Shown here in pieces: positions 35,111-47,040 of a DNA stretch of 64,000 bases. Made by a program: the position numbers and the translations under genes. Positions within the stretch are counted from its first letter, which is position 1. Each line of letters opens with the position of its first letter. The stretch lies in the NCBI GenBank assembly GCA_026261815.1, contig JAMPIT010000476.1, positions 5,855,501 through 5,919,500 of the forward strand, written 5' to 3'. This DNA is from Monarcha castaneiventris obscurior. Taxonomy: Eukaryota > Chordata > Aves > Passeriformes > Monarchidae. Under the pieces are notes generated by a model. The model ran no database searches, was not told where the DNA came from, and was given only the letters and a program-made list of their open reading frames with translations.

Positions 35111-38100
35111 ATGCTTGACATCCATGGTCAATTTGACAGTGATGGACATGCTACTTAGGAGTCATTTGCTGATCTCGTTTCCCCAGGTGGGAGGTCGTGC
35201 CACAGAGCTGCCTTCCCTGGGGAGGAGAGTGGTGATGCTCTCCAGCCTCTCCAGGAGCAGACACACACAGATGGGCTGCTTCCTTGTCTGCTCACTAAGC
35301 AGGAGACAACCCACAGAGCCTGCTGTGAACCCAAAATGCAGGTGCCCCATCTGCCACACAGGGAGGTGTCTTTGCTCACAGACAAGCATCTTGCCTCCCA
35401 AAAAAGCTGCGTATATTTGTGTGGACATTCCCCATGTCCTTGCTGAAGTGTATGCTCCTGGGATACCCCTACCTGGCCAGGACAAGAAAGTCTCAGTCTT
35501 CTCAACAACTGCTTGCATTTTCTGAACCATACATGCTGTCAAAGGCACAAGAGATGCTGTTAAGCCAAGACACACCTTTGCTCTCAGACTGGGTCTGGTC
35601 ACTATACCCTGACCTTCCTCATAGCAAGGGGAGGCAGAGGCACGATGCTCATTAAGCTCTAAATCAGTATGTAATGGACACATCATCCTCCTTGTTGCAG
35701 GTCATGTCTCTGTCTGGAGGTACCCACCCTGACATTGTACCCCCGTCTGAGCAGGCAATAATCACAATCACAGCCTCAAGGGAACAGTGTTCCAAAAAGG
35801 AGTGGGCTTTTTAAACCTTCACCTTCCACAGGAGCCCCCAGCATCACCACTGGTGCACCCAGCCCTAGGACAGCTCACCATGGCATATTTTTGACTTCAG
35901 GGCTTTGGGTCCCTTCGCATCATTTTCACACAGACAGGGCAGCAGATTCAGCAGATGCTTAACCCAAACGCAACCACACTTCCCTTTTGCCTGAAGGCCT
36001 CCCACCACCTGATGCCCAAGCACATTACTGCCATAGCTCTGTTCCCAGCAACTCAGGGAAAGTGATAGTCTCCAGTACCTCTGCAGGCATCTCTGCAAAG
36101 CCCACCTGCAGCTCACGGGACGCCAGCTCTAAATCAGCTTGGTCATTCTGGTGCAAAATTAAACCACGCTGAGTTAAACTAAACTAAAATATACAGGGAA
36201 CTAGGTAAAGGCGAATTGAAAATACAAGTTTCCATACAGGCATGAAGCCACCAGACCTGTGGTTTCCTGCATATTTATACCACAGGAGAGGACAAAGCAC
36301 TTTTATTTTTTTTAATGTACAGAGCAATTTACAGTCTAATCACCTAAAAACTCCCTTCCATTTCTTACTGCCCTAGCACAGTATCATTGGTAACACACTC
36401 AAATCCCAGGGCTGCAAAAGACAATTAGGGCAGAGGAACTCAGCCAGTTACCACTGGGAACCACGTCCCAGCCTTTCCCAGTTTTGGGAAGCCTGAGTTG
36501 AGCCCCATCCTAAACACCCTGTAAAACAGATGTCTTATGCAGCATGACCAGAAGGCCTTCCCCAAAACTAGGCACTTTTGGATCAGACAAAGGGAGCAAA
36601 TTCCAGCATCCTCCAGCCCTTGCAGTGAACATGGCTCCTTTGAGAGTGAAGCTTGGAGAGTGCCTGTCCCCACAGCTGTGGCTGCCTGGCTCTGGGACAG
36701 TGACATACTATTTCCGTCACAGATGCCACCTGTCTCTGACGAAGGAGACTGAGGAGATTTATTCTCCCCAGAGATGCCCACAGAGTTGATCCAAGCCCTC
36801 AAAGACTTTCTTTCTCAAAGGTGACCAAGCACCAAGGGCACAGGAGCAACATCCTTACCCAGGGTGGTTTGGTCTCTTCCCTGGCCTCCTGTCAGCAGAG
36901 CTGACACACCTGGGTGGGAAGGGACCCACTGACAGACAAGTCACAGACCTTACACCTTCCCAAGCAAAGGCCCAGGCCCTGACTCTGCTACTGCTCCGTG
37001 GCTCTGGGACAGCCTGGCTCTGCTCCACCACCCCCATCCCCAGCCAAGGCAGGACAGGAACGCACTCGCCTCCCAGTTACTTTTCAGGCCTTTTATGGGG
37101 AAGATCATTTTATAGCAGGATCTGGTAGAGTACTCAGCTTTCCCTTCCAGACTCCAGCAGAAAGAACTTGACCTCTGTCCTCGGACCCTCTTAGTCATCG
37201 GGCTGAGCTGCCTCTCCCCTCCTCCCACCACCCTCCTCTTTTATGGAATAGCAGCAGCAGCAGAGCATGGGGTGAGAAGTCAAGGGAAGGACAACTTGAC
37301 TGATGGAGCTCAGGTTGTGGGGTCAGCACAAGGCGTCGTGATCTGGGCTCAGACAGAGCCATTTCCTCTGTGATTTTATCCACTGTGATTTTAATCTTTC
37401 GTCTGTTCACACGTCATGCCACCTGGACATAATACAGAGCAAGCTGAGCACTCGGCTCCACACTTAACCCCTTCCCTGCTTCCCAGGAAAGCAGGAGGCC
37501 CCAGGCACAGCTCAATTCTGTGCTTGTGGCTTTGCCTGGCAACAAGGGGCTTTTCTTTGCAGGCCCTTTTTATTGCCTGGAACATCTGTAAGTGGCAGGT
37601 TTATCCTTCTCTGCTGACCCCATGAACCACATTACGATTTATCCACATATTTCACATTCTCGACAGTATTCATGAGATGAGATTTTTGGTATTTGTTTTA
37701 GGAGACACACTGGTTTTGGTTCCCACTCTAAGCCATGTGAGCAGAGCCCTGGCAGTTTGCAGCACGAGCTCCTCAAGTGATAGTGCAGACATGAAAGGCA
37801 GGCAGAAACAATTTTGTCTTACTGCACCAAAGATGTTCAGCCTTAGCAGCTGCTTACACAGGGCTGGAGTAATGAAGACCAGCCCCCTGCTCCAAAGAGC
37901 CCAAACCAAACCCATGGGTGGAATTAGGTGGTGTTTGACATGAGCACAGGTGTTCAGGCCAAACTACACCAAGTTAGACCAAGAGCAATGAGCATTTTGA
38001 AGGTCTACAGGGAAATTGGCTAAAATCCCCCTACCAAAGTCTCAGCCGTTGGACATATCAGATCTAAAATTCTTCAAAAGTCACATGAAAACCATATCCC

Positions 38101-40239
38101 TGTTCTGTAGGTGAGGACCAGCACAAAGAAGGAAGCAGAAGAAAGGAATATTAAATCCATTACGTGTCCCAAAGCTGTAGCATATGATACCTCACCAACC
38201 ATTTCATGACCAGGTATCAGCTCACCTCTTCAGTCTGGGTGAGAGTCCAAGCATCTTCATGTGACATCCACTGGCCTTCATTTCAGGTCCATGGAGCATC
38301 AAATCCCATGATCCAAACAGAATGCAGCTAAACAGGAGTCACATGGGAGACCCAGCCTGTGAAGAAACAGCAGAGAAAACTCTAGGAAGCCTGGTGACCC
38401 CACAGCACACAAACCACTGTTCTCCTCCAGACAGGACTCACTTTCCCAGCCCTCTGCCTTTCCTGGCTCCTCCAAAGAGCAGAGGGCTGCCTCCCGCATC
38501 CATCTAATTCCACTGCCATAAACTACCACTGAATGGGACAAAAGTAGAAACTGCTTTGAGTAGGGGATATTTTAAGGCGCTTATGGGGGTTTTTTTTGTT
38601 GTGGCTTGGTGTTTTTTCCCAAGTTTCCTTATTTGTTTCCTTCCTTGCTCCAGATATGATAACAGCAGAGATAGATAAATGACAGGAAGTTTCCATCTAG
38701 AAAGTCTGGGGTAAAAATACAAAGTGCAGCCAGCCACAAAAGGTGTCCAGGTCTTGAGGTTATTTTTATTTTAATTTCTGGCTTCTTAAAACCAGTGACC
38801 TCACTTTCTGAAGTAGGCAAAAATATATGGATAAAACAACACATTCACAAATAAAAGCCTCCTGGCCTTCATGTGTAGCTGCCAACTAAGCAATCTATGG
38901 GTGGGAAGGTGCAACATTTTCAATGGCACTTTCACACCAAGTTAAAACATCTTAGAAGCAGCTCTAACAAGTTACAGTTCTGGTTCCCTTTCAGGAGGAC
39001 TGTGGCAGAGGACAGGGATGACTTGGTTTTTCAATAAATTGTACACACAATGAACACATTAATTTTAAAAGGTTAAGTAATTCTCATGCAGAACGTCAAG
39101 TCTCTTTTGACATTAAGAGACTCCTTTATTTAGGACAGTCCCTACGTCAAAGCCAGGTAGATGTAGTGGGAAGGATCTGTCCATAAATGCCCAGCTCTCA
39201 TACACTCCCAAAGCAACTGCTCTTGGCTACTGTCAAGAGGAGTTTGCTATATCAGAAATGATCCATCCAGTTTGGCAGTTCTGATTTTTCTTACAGGCAT
39301 AGAGTCAGGCGCACAACCGACTTCAAGAGAAATGGGCCCACTTGGCTCCAGTTCACTGTTCAACCCATAGTACATCAGCTCTTTGAGACAGGGACCTTCT
39401 GCCCTGTGTCTCCACACAGCACAGGGGGATGCTCAGCCTTGAGAGCTCCCACCAAGTTTGCATCTGTCCAGCTGCGTGGAACTCAACTGCAGAATAAGGG
39501 CTGTAGTAGAAACTTCACCTCATACCAAAACTTCACACAAACTCCAATTTGCCAAAAAATGAAAACAACTCTTTGCCCCTTGTGCAGGAAACTGAACACA
39601 CGAAGAAATTTGGTGTTGTCATTCCTACTTCAACACTGTCTTCAGTCAATTCCCCTCGACATCTCCCCTCTCCTTTAACAGTTTGCATCAGTCACTCACT
39701 CTGTGGCTTTGCCCTTGTAGCACATCCCCAGAGACAGAAAGACTCCTGCCACTATGCTCTACTGAGGACACAGACAACTGATATCACTTGTAGGTGTTCA
39801 AACAACCTGCATTCAAAATGTCCATTCCCAGACATGCTTCTCTCCACACACAGAAAATTCCTGGGAAAAAACCAGACAAGAAGAACACTTACAGCCTCTC
39901 CTTCTGGACTGTATCACAGTCACTCCCCCTCCCACCACTTCTTCCTGAAATGACCTTTCTGGATTTTTAAGAACTCTGGGTTTCCAAGACATCCACAGAA
40001 ACCAAATCCAGGTTTTTGTGGGAAGAATCACGCTGTGCCACCACGCTGGAGGTAGCAAATGCTGCTGTGCCTGCATCTGGACAACACCCCCGCAGACAAT
40101 AGTCAGTGAAGCCAACCTCAGACCATCAGACCATCGCTCTTCCCAGCAAGCTGCCAAGGGAGCCCTCCAGCCACATAAATTTTGGGGTGCCCTTGCTCTG
40201 TGGTCAGCCCCAGTCAAAGACATCTTATCACCGGCCGTT

Positions 40240-40660
40240 TCCCCATGCGGCACAAATTCATGTCCCTATCATTAAAGAGACACATGGTTTATTTACTCAT
40301 TACCATATCCAGCTGTTGGCTTTCCTTCTCCCTATATTTCAGGATAAGTAGTGATTTGACATAAATAATACTCCATTCAGCTATGGCCTGAAAGATATTG
40401 TAAATATAAAAAAAGTCTTTGGCTCCAATAGCTCTTTCCAAGTGCTCGGTCAAAATCCTACTTAGTATGGGAGTGGGGGGAGGTCGGGAAAGAGAAAACC
40501 CAACACCATTACCTAAATAGCCCCATTAAAATTGAGCCCAGAGTGAGTTACGGCTTTATTAAACAGATGACATTACATCAGGAATGATGAATCATAATGT
40601 TTCTTTTCGGGATTACAATGCTGTATAACCTCTCCAGCTGTAATTGTTTGCCTCTTATTC
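40240..40660. promoter_or_regulatory. Possible conserved non-coding element, about 420 bp
   Basis: Repeat-free text contains CTATCATTAAAGAG, GTTTATTTACTCATTACC, TGACATAAATAATAC, GATATTGTAAATATAAA, CCATTAAAATTGAGC, CGGCTTTATTAAACAG, GATGAATCATAATG and CTGTAATTGTTTGCC, including FOX-type (GTTTATTTAC; TGTAAATA) and SOX-type (ATTGTTT) sites. Density and variety suggest a developmental enhancer. It lies about 340 bp upstream of the solo LTR. Inference only. Confidence 0.33.
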
Positions 40661-40993
40661 CCAGCCACCACGAGGTGTGGTGGCCCCTGTCCCCGTCACA
40701 TCAATGCCAGCACTGGGGACCTGTGAGTATCTCATTCTCAATGGTTCACAAACTGTTACGAGGAAAGGGATGGAGGGGGACAACCCCGTCAGGAAGTCCG
40801 AAGGGGACCCTGGTTTTTGTTGCCAGCCCTGGATGGGCAGGGATGCCTTCCCAGGAAAGCACAGGGTGTTTCTCCATGTTTTCAGGGGGTTTGGATTCTC
40901 ACTCACCCTCTTGCCTTGATTTGTCCTGTGTCAGAGCTGAGCAGGGTGAAGCAACAAGAGCAATCTGTGGTGGGAACCAGATTTCAGAGTTGT

Positions 40994-40998
40994 GCATC
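40994..40998. repeat. Target-site duplication (left), GCATC
   Basis: GCATC immediately precedes the TGTG start of the LTR and recurs immediately after its CACA end (41505-41509). A 5-bp duplication is what integrases of ERV-L-type and some other retroviral elements leave. Confidence 0.85.
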
Positions 40999-41504
40999 TG
41001 TGCTGGTTGCAGCTGGGATAGAGTTCTGTTTCACAGTGGCTGGTACAGGGCTGTGTTTTAGATTTGTGCTGAACACAGAGATGTTTTTGTTGTGGTCTGG
41101 GCTTGCACAGAGCTGAGGCCTTTTCTGTTTTTTAGGTGGCCATGCTGGTGAGGGGATTGGGGGTGCATGGGAGGCTGGGAGGAGACCAGGACAGGTGACC
41201 CCAACTGACCAAAGGGGTATTCCAGACCATGTGACATCATGCTCAGCATATAAGGTGGGGGAAGGTGTTTTTAGGGTCTGTTTTTACTTCTCATCACCCT
41301 GCTCTGATTTTTTTAGCAACAAATCCAATGCATATCTCTAATTCGAGTCTGTTTTGCCCATGATGGTATTTGGTGAGTGACCTTTCCCAGACCTTGACTC
41401 ATGAACCCTTTTTTGTATTTTCTCTCCCCTGTCCAGTTGCAGAGGGGAGTTGAGAGAGAGGCTTTGGTGGGTGTCTGGCACCCACCCAGGGTCAGCCCAC
41501 CACA
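40999..41504 (+). mobile_element. Solo LTR of an avian endogenous retrovirus (ERV-L-like), complete
   Basis: A 506-bp LTR runs from TGTGCTGGTTGCAGC to CAGCCCACCACA, with TGTG/CACA termini and a 5-bp target-site duplication GCATC on both sides. The opening (TGGTTGCAGCTGGGATAGAG) and the CCAACTGACCAAAGGGGTAT block are the ones I know from an abundant bird LTR family. TGACATCA at 41232-41239 looks like a CRE/AP-1-type site that has lost a CpG, and TATAAG at 41249-41254 is in the right place for a U3 TATA box. No AATAAA is visible, and no gag, pol or env sequence adjoins it, so the provirus was reduced to a solo LTR by recombination between its LTRs. Family class is from memory; the TSD length supports ERV-L but does not prove it. 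Confidence 0.92.
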
Positions 41505-41509
41505 GCATC
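41505..41509. repeat. Target-site duplication (right), GCATC
   Basis: This is the exact right-hand copy of the 5-bp duplication at 40994-40998, directly abutting the CA end of the LTR. Confidence 0.85.
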
Positions 41510-43019
41510 TCAAGGCTTGTAGTACCCAATTCCCTTCCAAGCTGAGGGCTGCACTGGGGCATGTAGTTGGGATTTCAAGAACAACACAAGTATGGGAAAG
41601 TGCACCGTGCAAGATGACTGGGACCATGCAGGGTACAGCGAAAGGCTGTAAGAGAAACTACTCCAGACTGCAGCCAAGACACAACCTTCTGGTACATGTA
41701 CTGCTCTGCTGGTTCCCCCACCAGAACAGGAGATCCCCACTCCCAAAACATCACACATTGAGCTGGCTGCTCACAGCCTCTGTCCTTTGCACTCTTCATC
41801 AGCTCCTTCAATCCCTCCATCTCTTTCCCTGTGTGTTTAAATCCACATTGCCCCCAAGGCAGGTCACACACATGGATCAGGGAGAAGAGCCCTTCTGAAA
41901 ATGGACTCTCCTTGCATCAGTCCTTGCAGGATTGATGGAGGCACCCATTAGGGAAAAACCCAGGGTTGTCAGTGGGCACCACCATGGCCCAAAACCACCA
42001 CATGAAACGTTTTCCACATTTTGGTCTTCCCAGCCTTCTCCCAAGGTTTGCCTGCCACCTATAAATAACTAGGAGAGCATGACATCCCAGGTCCCAGATA
42101 AAGCAGTGCCATGCCACAGCTCTGTGCAAGCCAGTGGCTTCTATTTTTGCATCTTTGGTGAGAACCACGTGTCAGCTTTTGACAACACACACAAGGGAGA
42201 AAAAAAAAAACCCCAGCACTCAGAACTCCACTCCCCCTCCACCTTCTGCTCAGGCAGACCTCAGATAAATGCCCGGCAGCCCCATCTGCTTGTCACCTGC
42301 TGGCATTTGGGTAGCAGCTACGTCAAACGCCCGGCTCGCGTTCTCACATGGAGGAGTTTGCTGTCTGAGTGATGAGGCTGAGCTCTCATTGTGCTTTGCC
42401 ATCCAAAAGGTTTTTTGGGAGCCTTTACAAAACGCTGTATGCCAGTAGCTCTTATGTAAGTTATCAACCTCCCTGCCCCCATTTTACAGACTGGGGAACT
42501 GAGAGAAAGCAGAGATATCTGTGACTTCCTGCATCCCCAACCCTCTAGCCCTCTGCTCTCCCCCGAAACCCCCTCCTCTTGCTTTGGATTATTCCTCTGT
42601 CCACTCGTTTTCACAACTGTAGCTGAATCTGAAATGAAAAATTGAAAAAAAACCAAAAACCAGCATCCAACAATGAAAACTTGCCAAGGGAAGTTGAGCT
42701 CTGGCTTTGGCCTATGGAAAGGTCCAGGTCTCTTTCCAACCCTGATCACACTGCAGGAGGCCAGGGACCAGGACTCCTCACCTGCCTTGGCACCAGCAGG
42801 ACCCTTTCAGTCTGCTCCAAACAGACGCTTACACCTCTCTTCCCTTAGGTCTTGGTTTGACCTCATACCCCTACCACAAAATATCAAGTCCTAAAAAACC
42901 AGAAGCACATCCCTAGAAAAGAATCACTAACATGACAAGGGATCAAGCAGTCAAGGTCTCAGCTGGATTCCTACCCTAGATGAGCAGCAGCATTTATAGA
43001 AATCTGTGACTGAGCATAA

Positions 43020-43570
43020 CAACAAAAAGAAAAACAAATAGAGCAACTATAAAGTTGTTAAGTGGACAACTTAAGTTCAGCTTACACGCATTAAAATCAA
43101 CAATGGCAATCATTGCTCTTTCCACTGTAATTGTTGTAACAGCATTGACTCTAATCTTAATAAAAAAAACCCACCCCAGATTTCACTCCAGTCTGGAAGT
43201 GAGTCAGCTCTCAAATCTCAGTGAGAAAGAAAGGCACTTGCTAGGAAAGATGTGGGGAAATAGAGGGTTAGATTCACCAGACTCCTCTTGGGTCATGCTA
43301 AAATTACTACAATTTAACTTAATGAATAGATTTCCTTTTGTTCCAGCCCAGCTTCATTCTGCAGTGTTACAGCCCTTATCCCAAGATGGAAGTAAGAGCT
43401 ATTCAGATAAAACAAAGCCCAGCTTCCCTTTAGCATTATCACCAAGACTTCTTCATAATAATATTTATAAAATAGCTATTAAGATGGGAGGGGATAGTAA
43501 AACCATGTCGGTAAAAGGCACTCAGGTTATAAAATACCAGGCATTAAATCCGCCCTGCAACACAAAATCC
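43020..43570. promoter_or_regulatory. Possible conserved non-coding element overlapping a long open frame
   Basis: AT-rich varied text includes CACTGTAATTGTTG, CTAATCTTAATAAAAA, CAATTTAACTTAATG, GCATTATCACC, CATAATAATATTTATAAAATAGC and AGGCATTAAATCC. A plus frame of 234 codons (43055-43759) runs through it. The first third reads as a predicted membrane-like segment (AIIALSTVIVVTALTLILI), but there is no signal of a known family, and long frames do arise where stop codons happen to be sparse. I cannot decide between enhancer and chance. Confidence 0.22.
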
Positions 43571-44264
43571 CTTCCCGCCCACGTGTTTGCTTGTTTCAAA
43601 GCATCTCTCAAGGCAGGGCTGCATCCTGTTTATTCTTTGGGATCTCTGGCTCATGCAGGCTGTGGAATAAGCAAAGGGTTCCCTGAGGCTCTGCTGCTGC
43701 ATCTCAACACCTCTTACAGTGCTGGGCTCCAGTGTCTGCTCAGACCTGTTTGGCACTAATTGCAGGGGCCATTTGGGCCAGGGCCCATCCATTTGGATTG
43801 TCCCCAGCTCCCAACAGAGCAGAGAGAGTCAAGCAGGCACTGCTCTGAGCTCCCCAGGGCAAAGAGGGAGGCAGCCACAGAGGTCACAGCAGAACCACAG
43901 GCCAGCAGGCAATGGGCCTTGCTTCTTGGCCAGCTGGGTTTGGCACCATCTGTGCTTCTTCCAGGAAGCAAGAAAGCATTTTTGTGCTGCTTTTGGCAAG
44001 AAGAGTTTTCCAAGGACAATCTCATGGGTAGCACATCCCAGCAGACTGCAGCAGCAGGTGGATAGCTCAGCCTGGAAAGTACATCTGCCCTCTGATGCCT
44101 CCCAATCCTTGACCTACATACCCACCTCCACCAAAAGGCAGGCTACCTGGCTGCTCCAGATCACTGGGAAGCAGTAACTTCCTGGAAGCAGTTAGCAGCC
44201 AGGCCAATAAGCTAATAAGGTGGAGACTTCCCCCAAAAGGTTAATTTTCTGGAACTGAGCATTA

Positions 44265-44358
44265 GTGCAGTCGCCAGGACAGTGAGAGGGAATAAAAAGC
44301 ACACAGCCAGCCAGCCAGCTCACTGCCAGCCACTCAGGACCACCACACAGACATGAGG
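44265..44358 (+). promoter_or_regulatory. Possible TATA promoter with short first exon
   Basis: GGGAATAAAAAGCAC near 44288-44302 resembles a TATA box. About 30-60 bp downstream comes an AGCC-repeat segment (CAGCCAGCCAGCCAGC) and then CACAGACATGAG followed by GTGAAAG, which could be read as a short first exon ending in ATG-AG with a splice donor. The arrangement resembles promoters of compact secreted-protein genes, but no following coding exon is identified. Speculative. Confidence 0.18.
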
Positions 44359-46489
44359 TGAAAGCACAAGACCAAGAGGTCAGGCTGCAGATCTGCTCAT
44401 CCAGTGAGGCAGGACCACAGCAGCATCTCTGCCTGGAAAGTTTTGTGGGTATTTTTCAAGTCTGCAAGATCCTGATAATCCCAAACCACGATGTATCACC
44501 TCACTGCAGAAACTTTATGCTGGTCTCCAGCATAATCTCAGCTCTGGAGTTGACCCAGCAAAGAGTCATAATGGGAACACACAGAGCGGGGCTACAAGGA
44601 CCAGCAAGCCAAGGGCCTGGGAGGGAAGGCTACACTTACAGCCTACACTAACATTCCCTGGCTTTTTCCAGCATCTCAAAGGTAAGGAGGGAGTAGGAAA
44701 GGGGATTTGAGGGAACAGAAAGAACCACTGTATTTATCCAGGCTGACACCTCGCAGAGCACCAGCCAGAGCATCTCAGCTCTAACCCCTGTGCCCACCAA
44801 GCATTGACACCAATAGGACAACAGCTGAGCAATTAAAAGGAGGAGAGACAAGGAGATATCAAGTTAAAAAGGCTCATGGACAAGAGACAGAAAGCCCTAA
44901 TTTCTGCTTGTTTGCTTTGGTGAGTGGAATACTGTCAGGCACATACCATTCTCAGGAAAAACCACATTTCTGTCACCACCAATTAATTCTTCTTTCTTAG
45001 GAGACTGGAATCTTCCTGCCTTTTTGCTGCACCAGGTTTTTTCATGGACCTTATAGAAAGGGTGTCAGAAGTGGGAGTGCACAGCATCCGTCTGTACAGA
45101 GAAATGTCTGAGACAAGCCACTGTCCTGTGCTAACTCTCATTTAAAGACTGTTCAAAAACTGTGGGAAACAATAATTTACAGCCCCTTTGCTAGGGATAG
45201 AGGCATGGGGAAATACAGAGGAGAGCCTCTGAATCAGGAGGCAAACAGCATCTCCCTGAGGTCTTATTTACACGCTTGCCTGGCAGAGTTAACAGGCAGT
45301 GGTTGTACTGGTTTGGGGGCCCCAGCTATAATTACTTCAAAATCCCTGTGCATGGGATTATTCACCTGTAGCTCTGAAAGTCCTGGCCAGCCTTGGGGCC
45401 CATGGCTGATGAGAGGGCCCTGGAGGGAGCAGGGCTGCAGGCTTGGGCAGGTGTCTCTTCTAACACATTGTTTACATGGGCAATGGGAAAAAGCAAGCAG
45501 TAAGAAAGAGCCCACTTCAGCCAGGCAGGACTAATGTCCCTTACATGCAGCCCAGAGCCTGTGAACCCCCAAATCCGTCTGAGCTCTCGCAGGAAAATCA
45601 CAGCTAAGAGCCACTGGGAGGGCTGAGGACAAGGTCAGGAAGGAAACTCAAGGGCAGGGAGGAGGAGCAGCCAGTAAGCATGGTCAGACTGAAGAGCTGG
45701 ACATCAAACCTAGTGTATGGCAGCAACAGAGAAGAAGAAAAGCAGGACTGGAGGCTGTGTGTCCAATCATTGCTTTCTCTAGATTAAAAAATGTAAATTC
45801 CCTGTGTACTGGTCTGCCTTGGAGATACCAAGAATAACAGGAGGCAATTAGGAGTAATGGAGTCACAATGATGGCAGCAACAGGCAAATGTCTTTGGGAA
45901 AAGAGCATGTTCAGGTGAGAGGCACAAATCCCCCTCTTTGAAAGAGTCATGGGAAGGGGTGTCTGGTCCAGCTCCCAGTTTACTTCTCTGCCAGTTTAAT
46001 GCTTCCTCTCAGACAGTGGTCGTACCAATTTAATCTGGGTTAATAGAATCGCTTGCATGCTCAAGGGAGACATTGCTGGGAAGCAGCACAGGCAATGTGA
46101 CTCATGGGCCTTGGAAAGCCATGGACACACGTGGCTTTAGAGCCAGACGGTGCTTTGCAGCTGGATCTTTAACAACCTGGAAAATACCTTCCAGTGATCT
46201 GCTGCCCTGCGCTCCACAAACACAGCCCATGATGGAGCAACACCATACGGACAGCCTCCGGCAACACTCCCACTTCCACCCCAGCCATGAAGTTTTAATC
46301 GGAGAAGAAACCCAAAATTAAGACAAGAGCAGCCAAAGCAAGAGAAGGGAAATGCTAGGAAACATGGGACACCTGAAAAAAAAGTACTGGGGATGAAAAC
46401 CTCAGCAACCTGGAAAGCAGGAGTGAAGGAAATCTGAAAAATAAGAGATACAGAAGCACTGGTGAGAAGGAGATGGAGTTACATGGAGG

Positions 46490-47040
46490 CAACTGGGTTA
46501 TAGGCAATCTTACATCAGTTTATGAAAATATCCCATTAATCTTCATAGTGCAATCTTAATTGCAAAATCTTTCATCAGCCTTGTTATTTGTGCACCTGTC
46601 ACTGGAGACACTTGGAGTTGTTTTGTCGTCATTTCTCACACTAATTAGAGGGGCTTGGGGTGGTTGGAGGGGTGGGGTGGGGGGGGGCTGTTGTTTTTTT
46701 AATTGTCCTCAAGCATGGCTCAGCTTTATGGTAACACTGCCAATTAAGGTCCTGCCCTGTGCAGGGCTTGTAAGCCTGCTAGGTACATTGCACAGGACTA
46801 GAGGGGTTCTTTTAATTAAATACCCCCAGACTAGTAGGGAAATATTTAGAGCAATTTAACAATCTGCTGCAGAGTTGTTAAGCCTCCAATATATCTGCTT
46901 AATGTTCATTTGGGTATTTAATAATCTCCCTACCTTATCTAATCCTGTTTAAATTTAAAGAGATGCATCTAAGCTGGTGAAGTAGCAAGCGTTTATTAAC
47001 AGCCACTGGTTATTAAAACATATTTGAGATGTCATCACCA
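46490..47040. promoter_or_regulatory. Possible conserved non-coding element, about 550 bp
   Basis: This is one of the densest homeodomain-site clusters in the window: CCCATTAATC, CTTAATTGC, CACTAATTAGAGG, TTTTTAATTGTCC, TGCCAATTAAGG, CTTTTAATTAAATACC, GTATTTAATAATC, GTTTATTAACAGCC and GGTTATTAAAAC. A G-rich tract (46650-46687) sits inside. No repeat family is recognisable. Such clustering strongly resembles developmental enhancers; without alignment this remains inference. Confidence 0.38.
46650..46687 (+). other. G-quadruplex-prone tract
   Basis: Five G-runs of four or more (GGGG, GGGG, GGGG, GGGG, then nine G) are separated by loops of 1-9 bases, which meets the usual G4 sequence rule on the plus strand. 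It lies inside an otherwise AT-rich block. Confidence 0.8.

Larger units (their letters stand above)
28991..40239. other. Unique non-coding DNA
   Basis: No gene or recognisable transposon is seen in 11 kb. A17 lies at 31883-31899. A strongly G/T-biased tract lies at 32990-33087. AT-rich text spans 30030-30310. The longest open frames (174 codons on minus 35162-35686; 149 codons on plus 33853-34302) lack domains and overlap other open frames, as expected of chance. Possible regulatory blocks at 32020-32190 and 34860-35110 are noted separately. Confidence 0.5.
41510..46489. other. Unique non-coding DNA
   Basis: No gene is recognised. The longest plus frame (234 codons, 43055-43759) starts with a hydrophobic stretch but has no family signature; its 5' half is AT-rich and enhancer-like (43020-43570). 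A possible TATA promoter near 44290 is listed separately. An A10 run lies near 42201-42210. Confidence 0.5.

Noticed and set aside
43055..43759. A 234-codon plus-strand frame with a hydrophobic N-terminal stretch as a membrane-protein gene
   Set aside because: No family signature, no exon or promoter context, and AT-rich enhancer-like base composition in its 5' half. A frame of this size can occur by chance in 64 kb.
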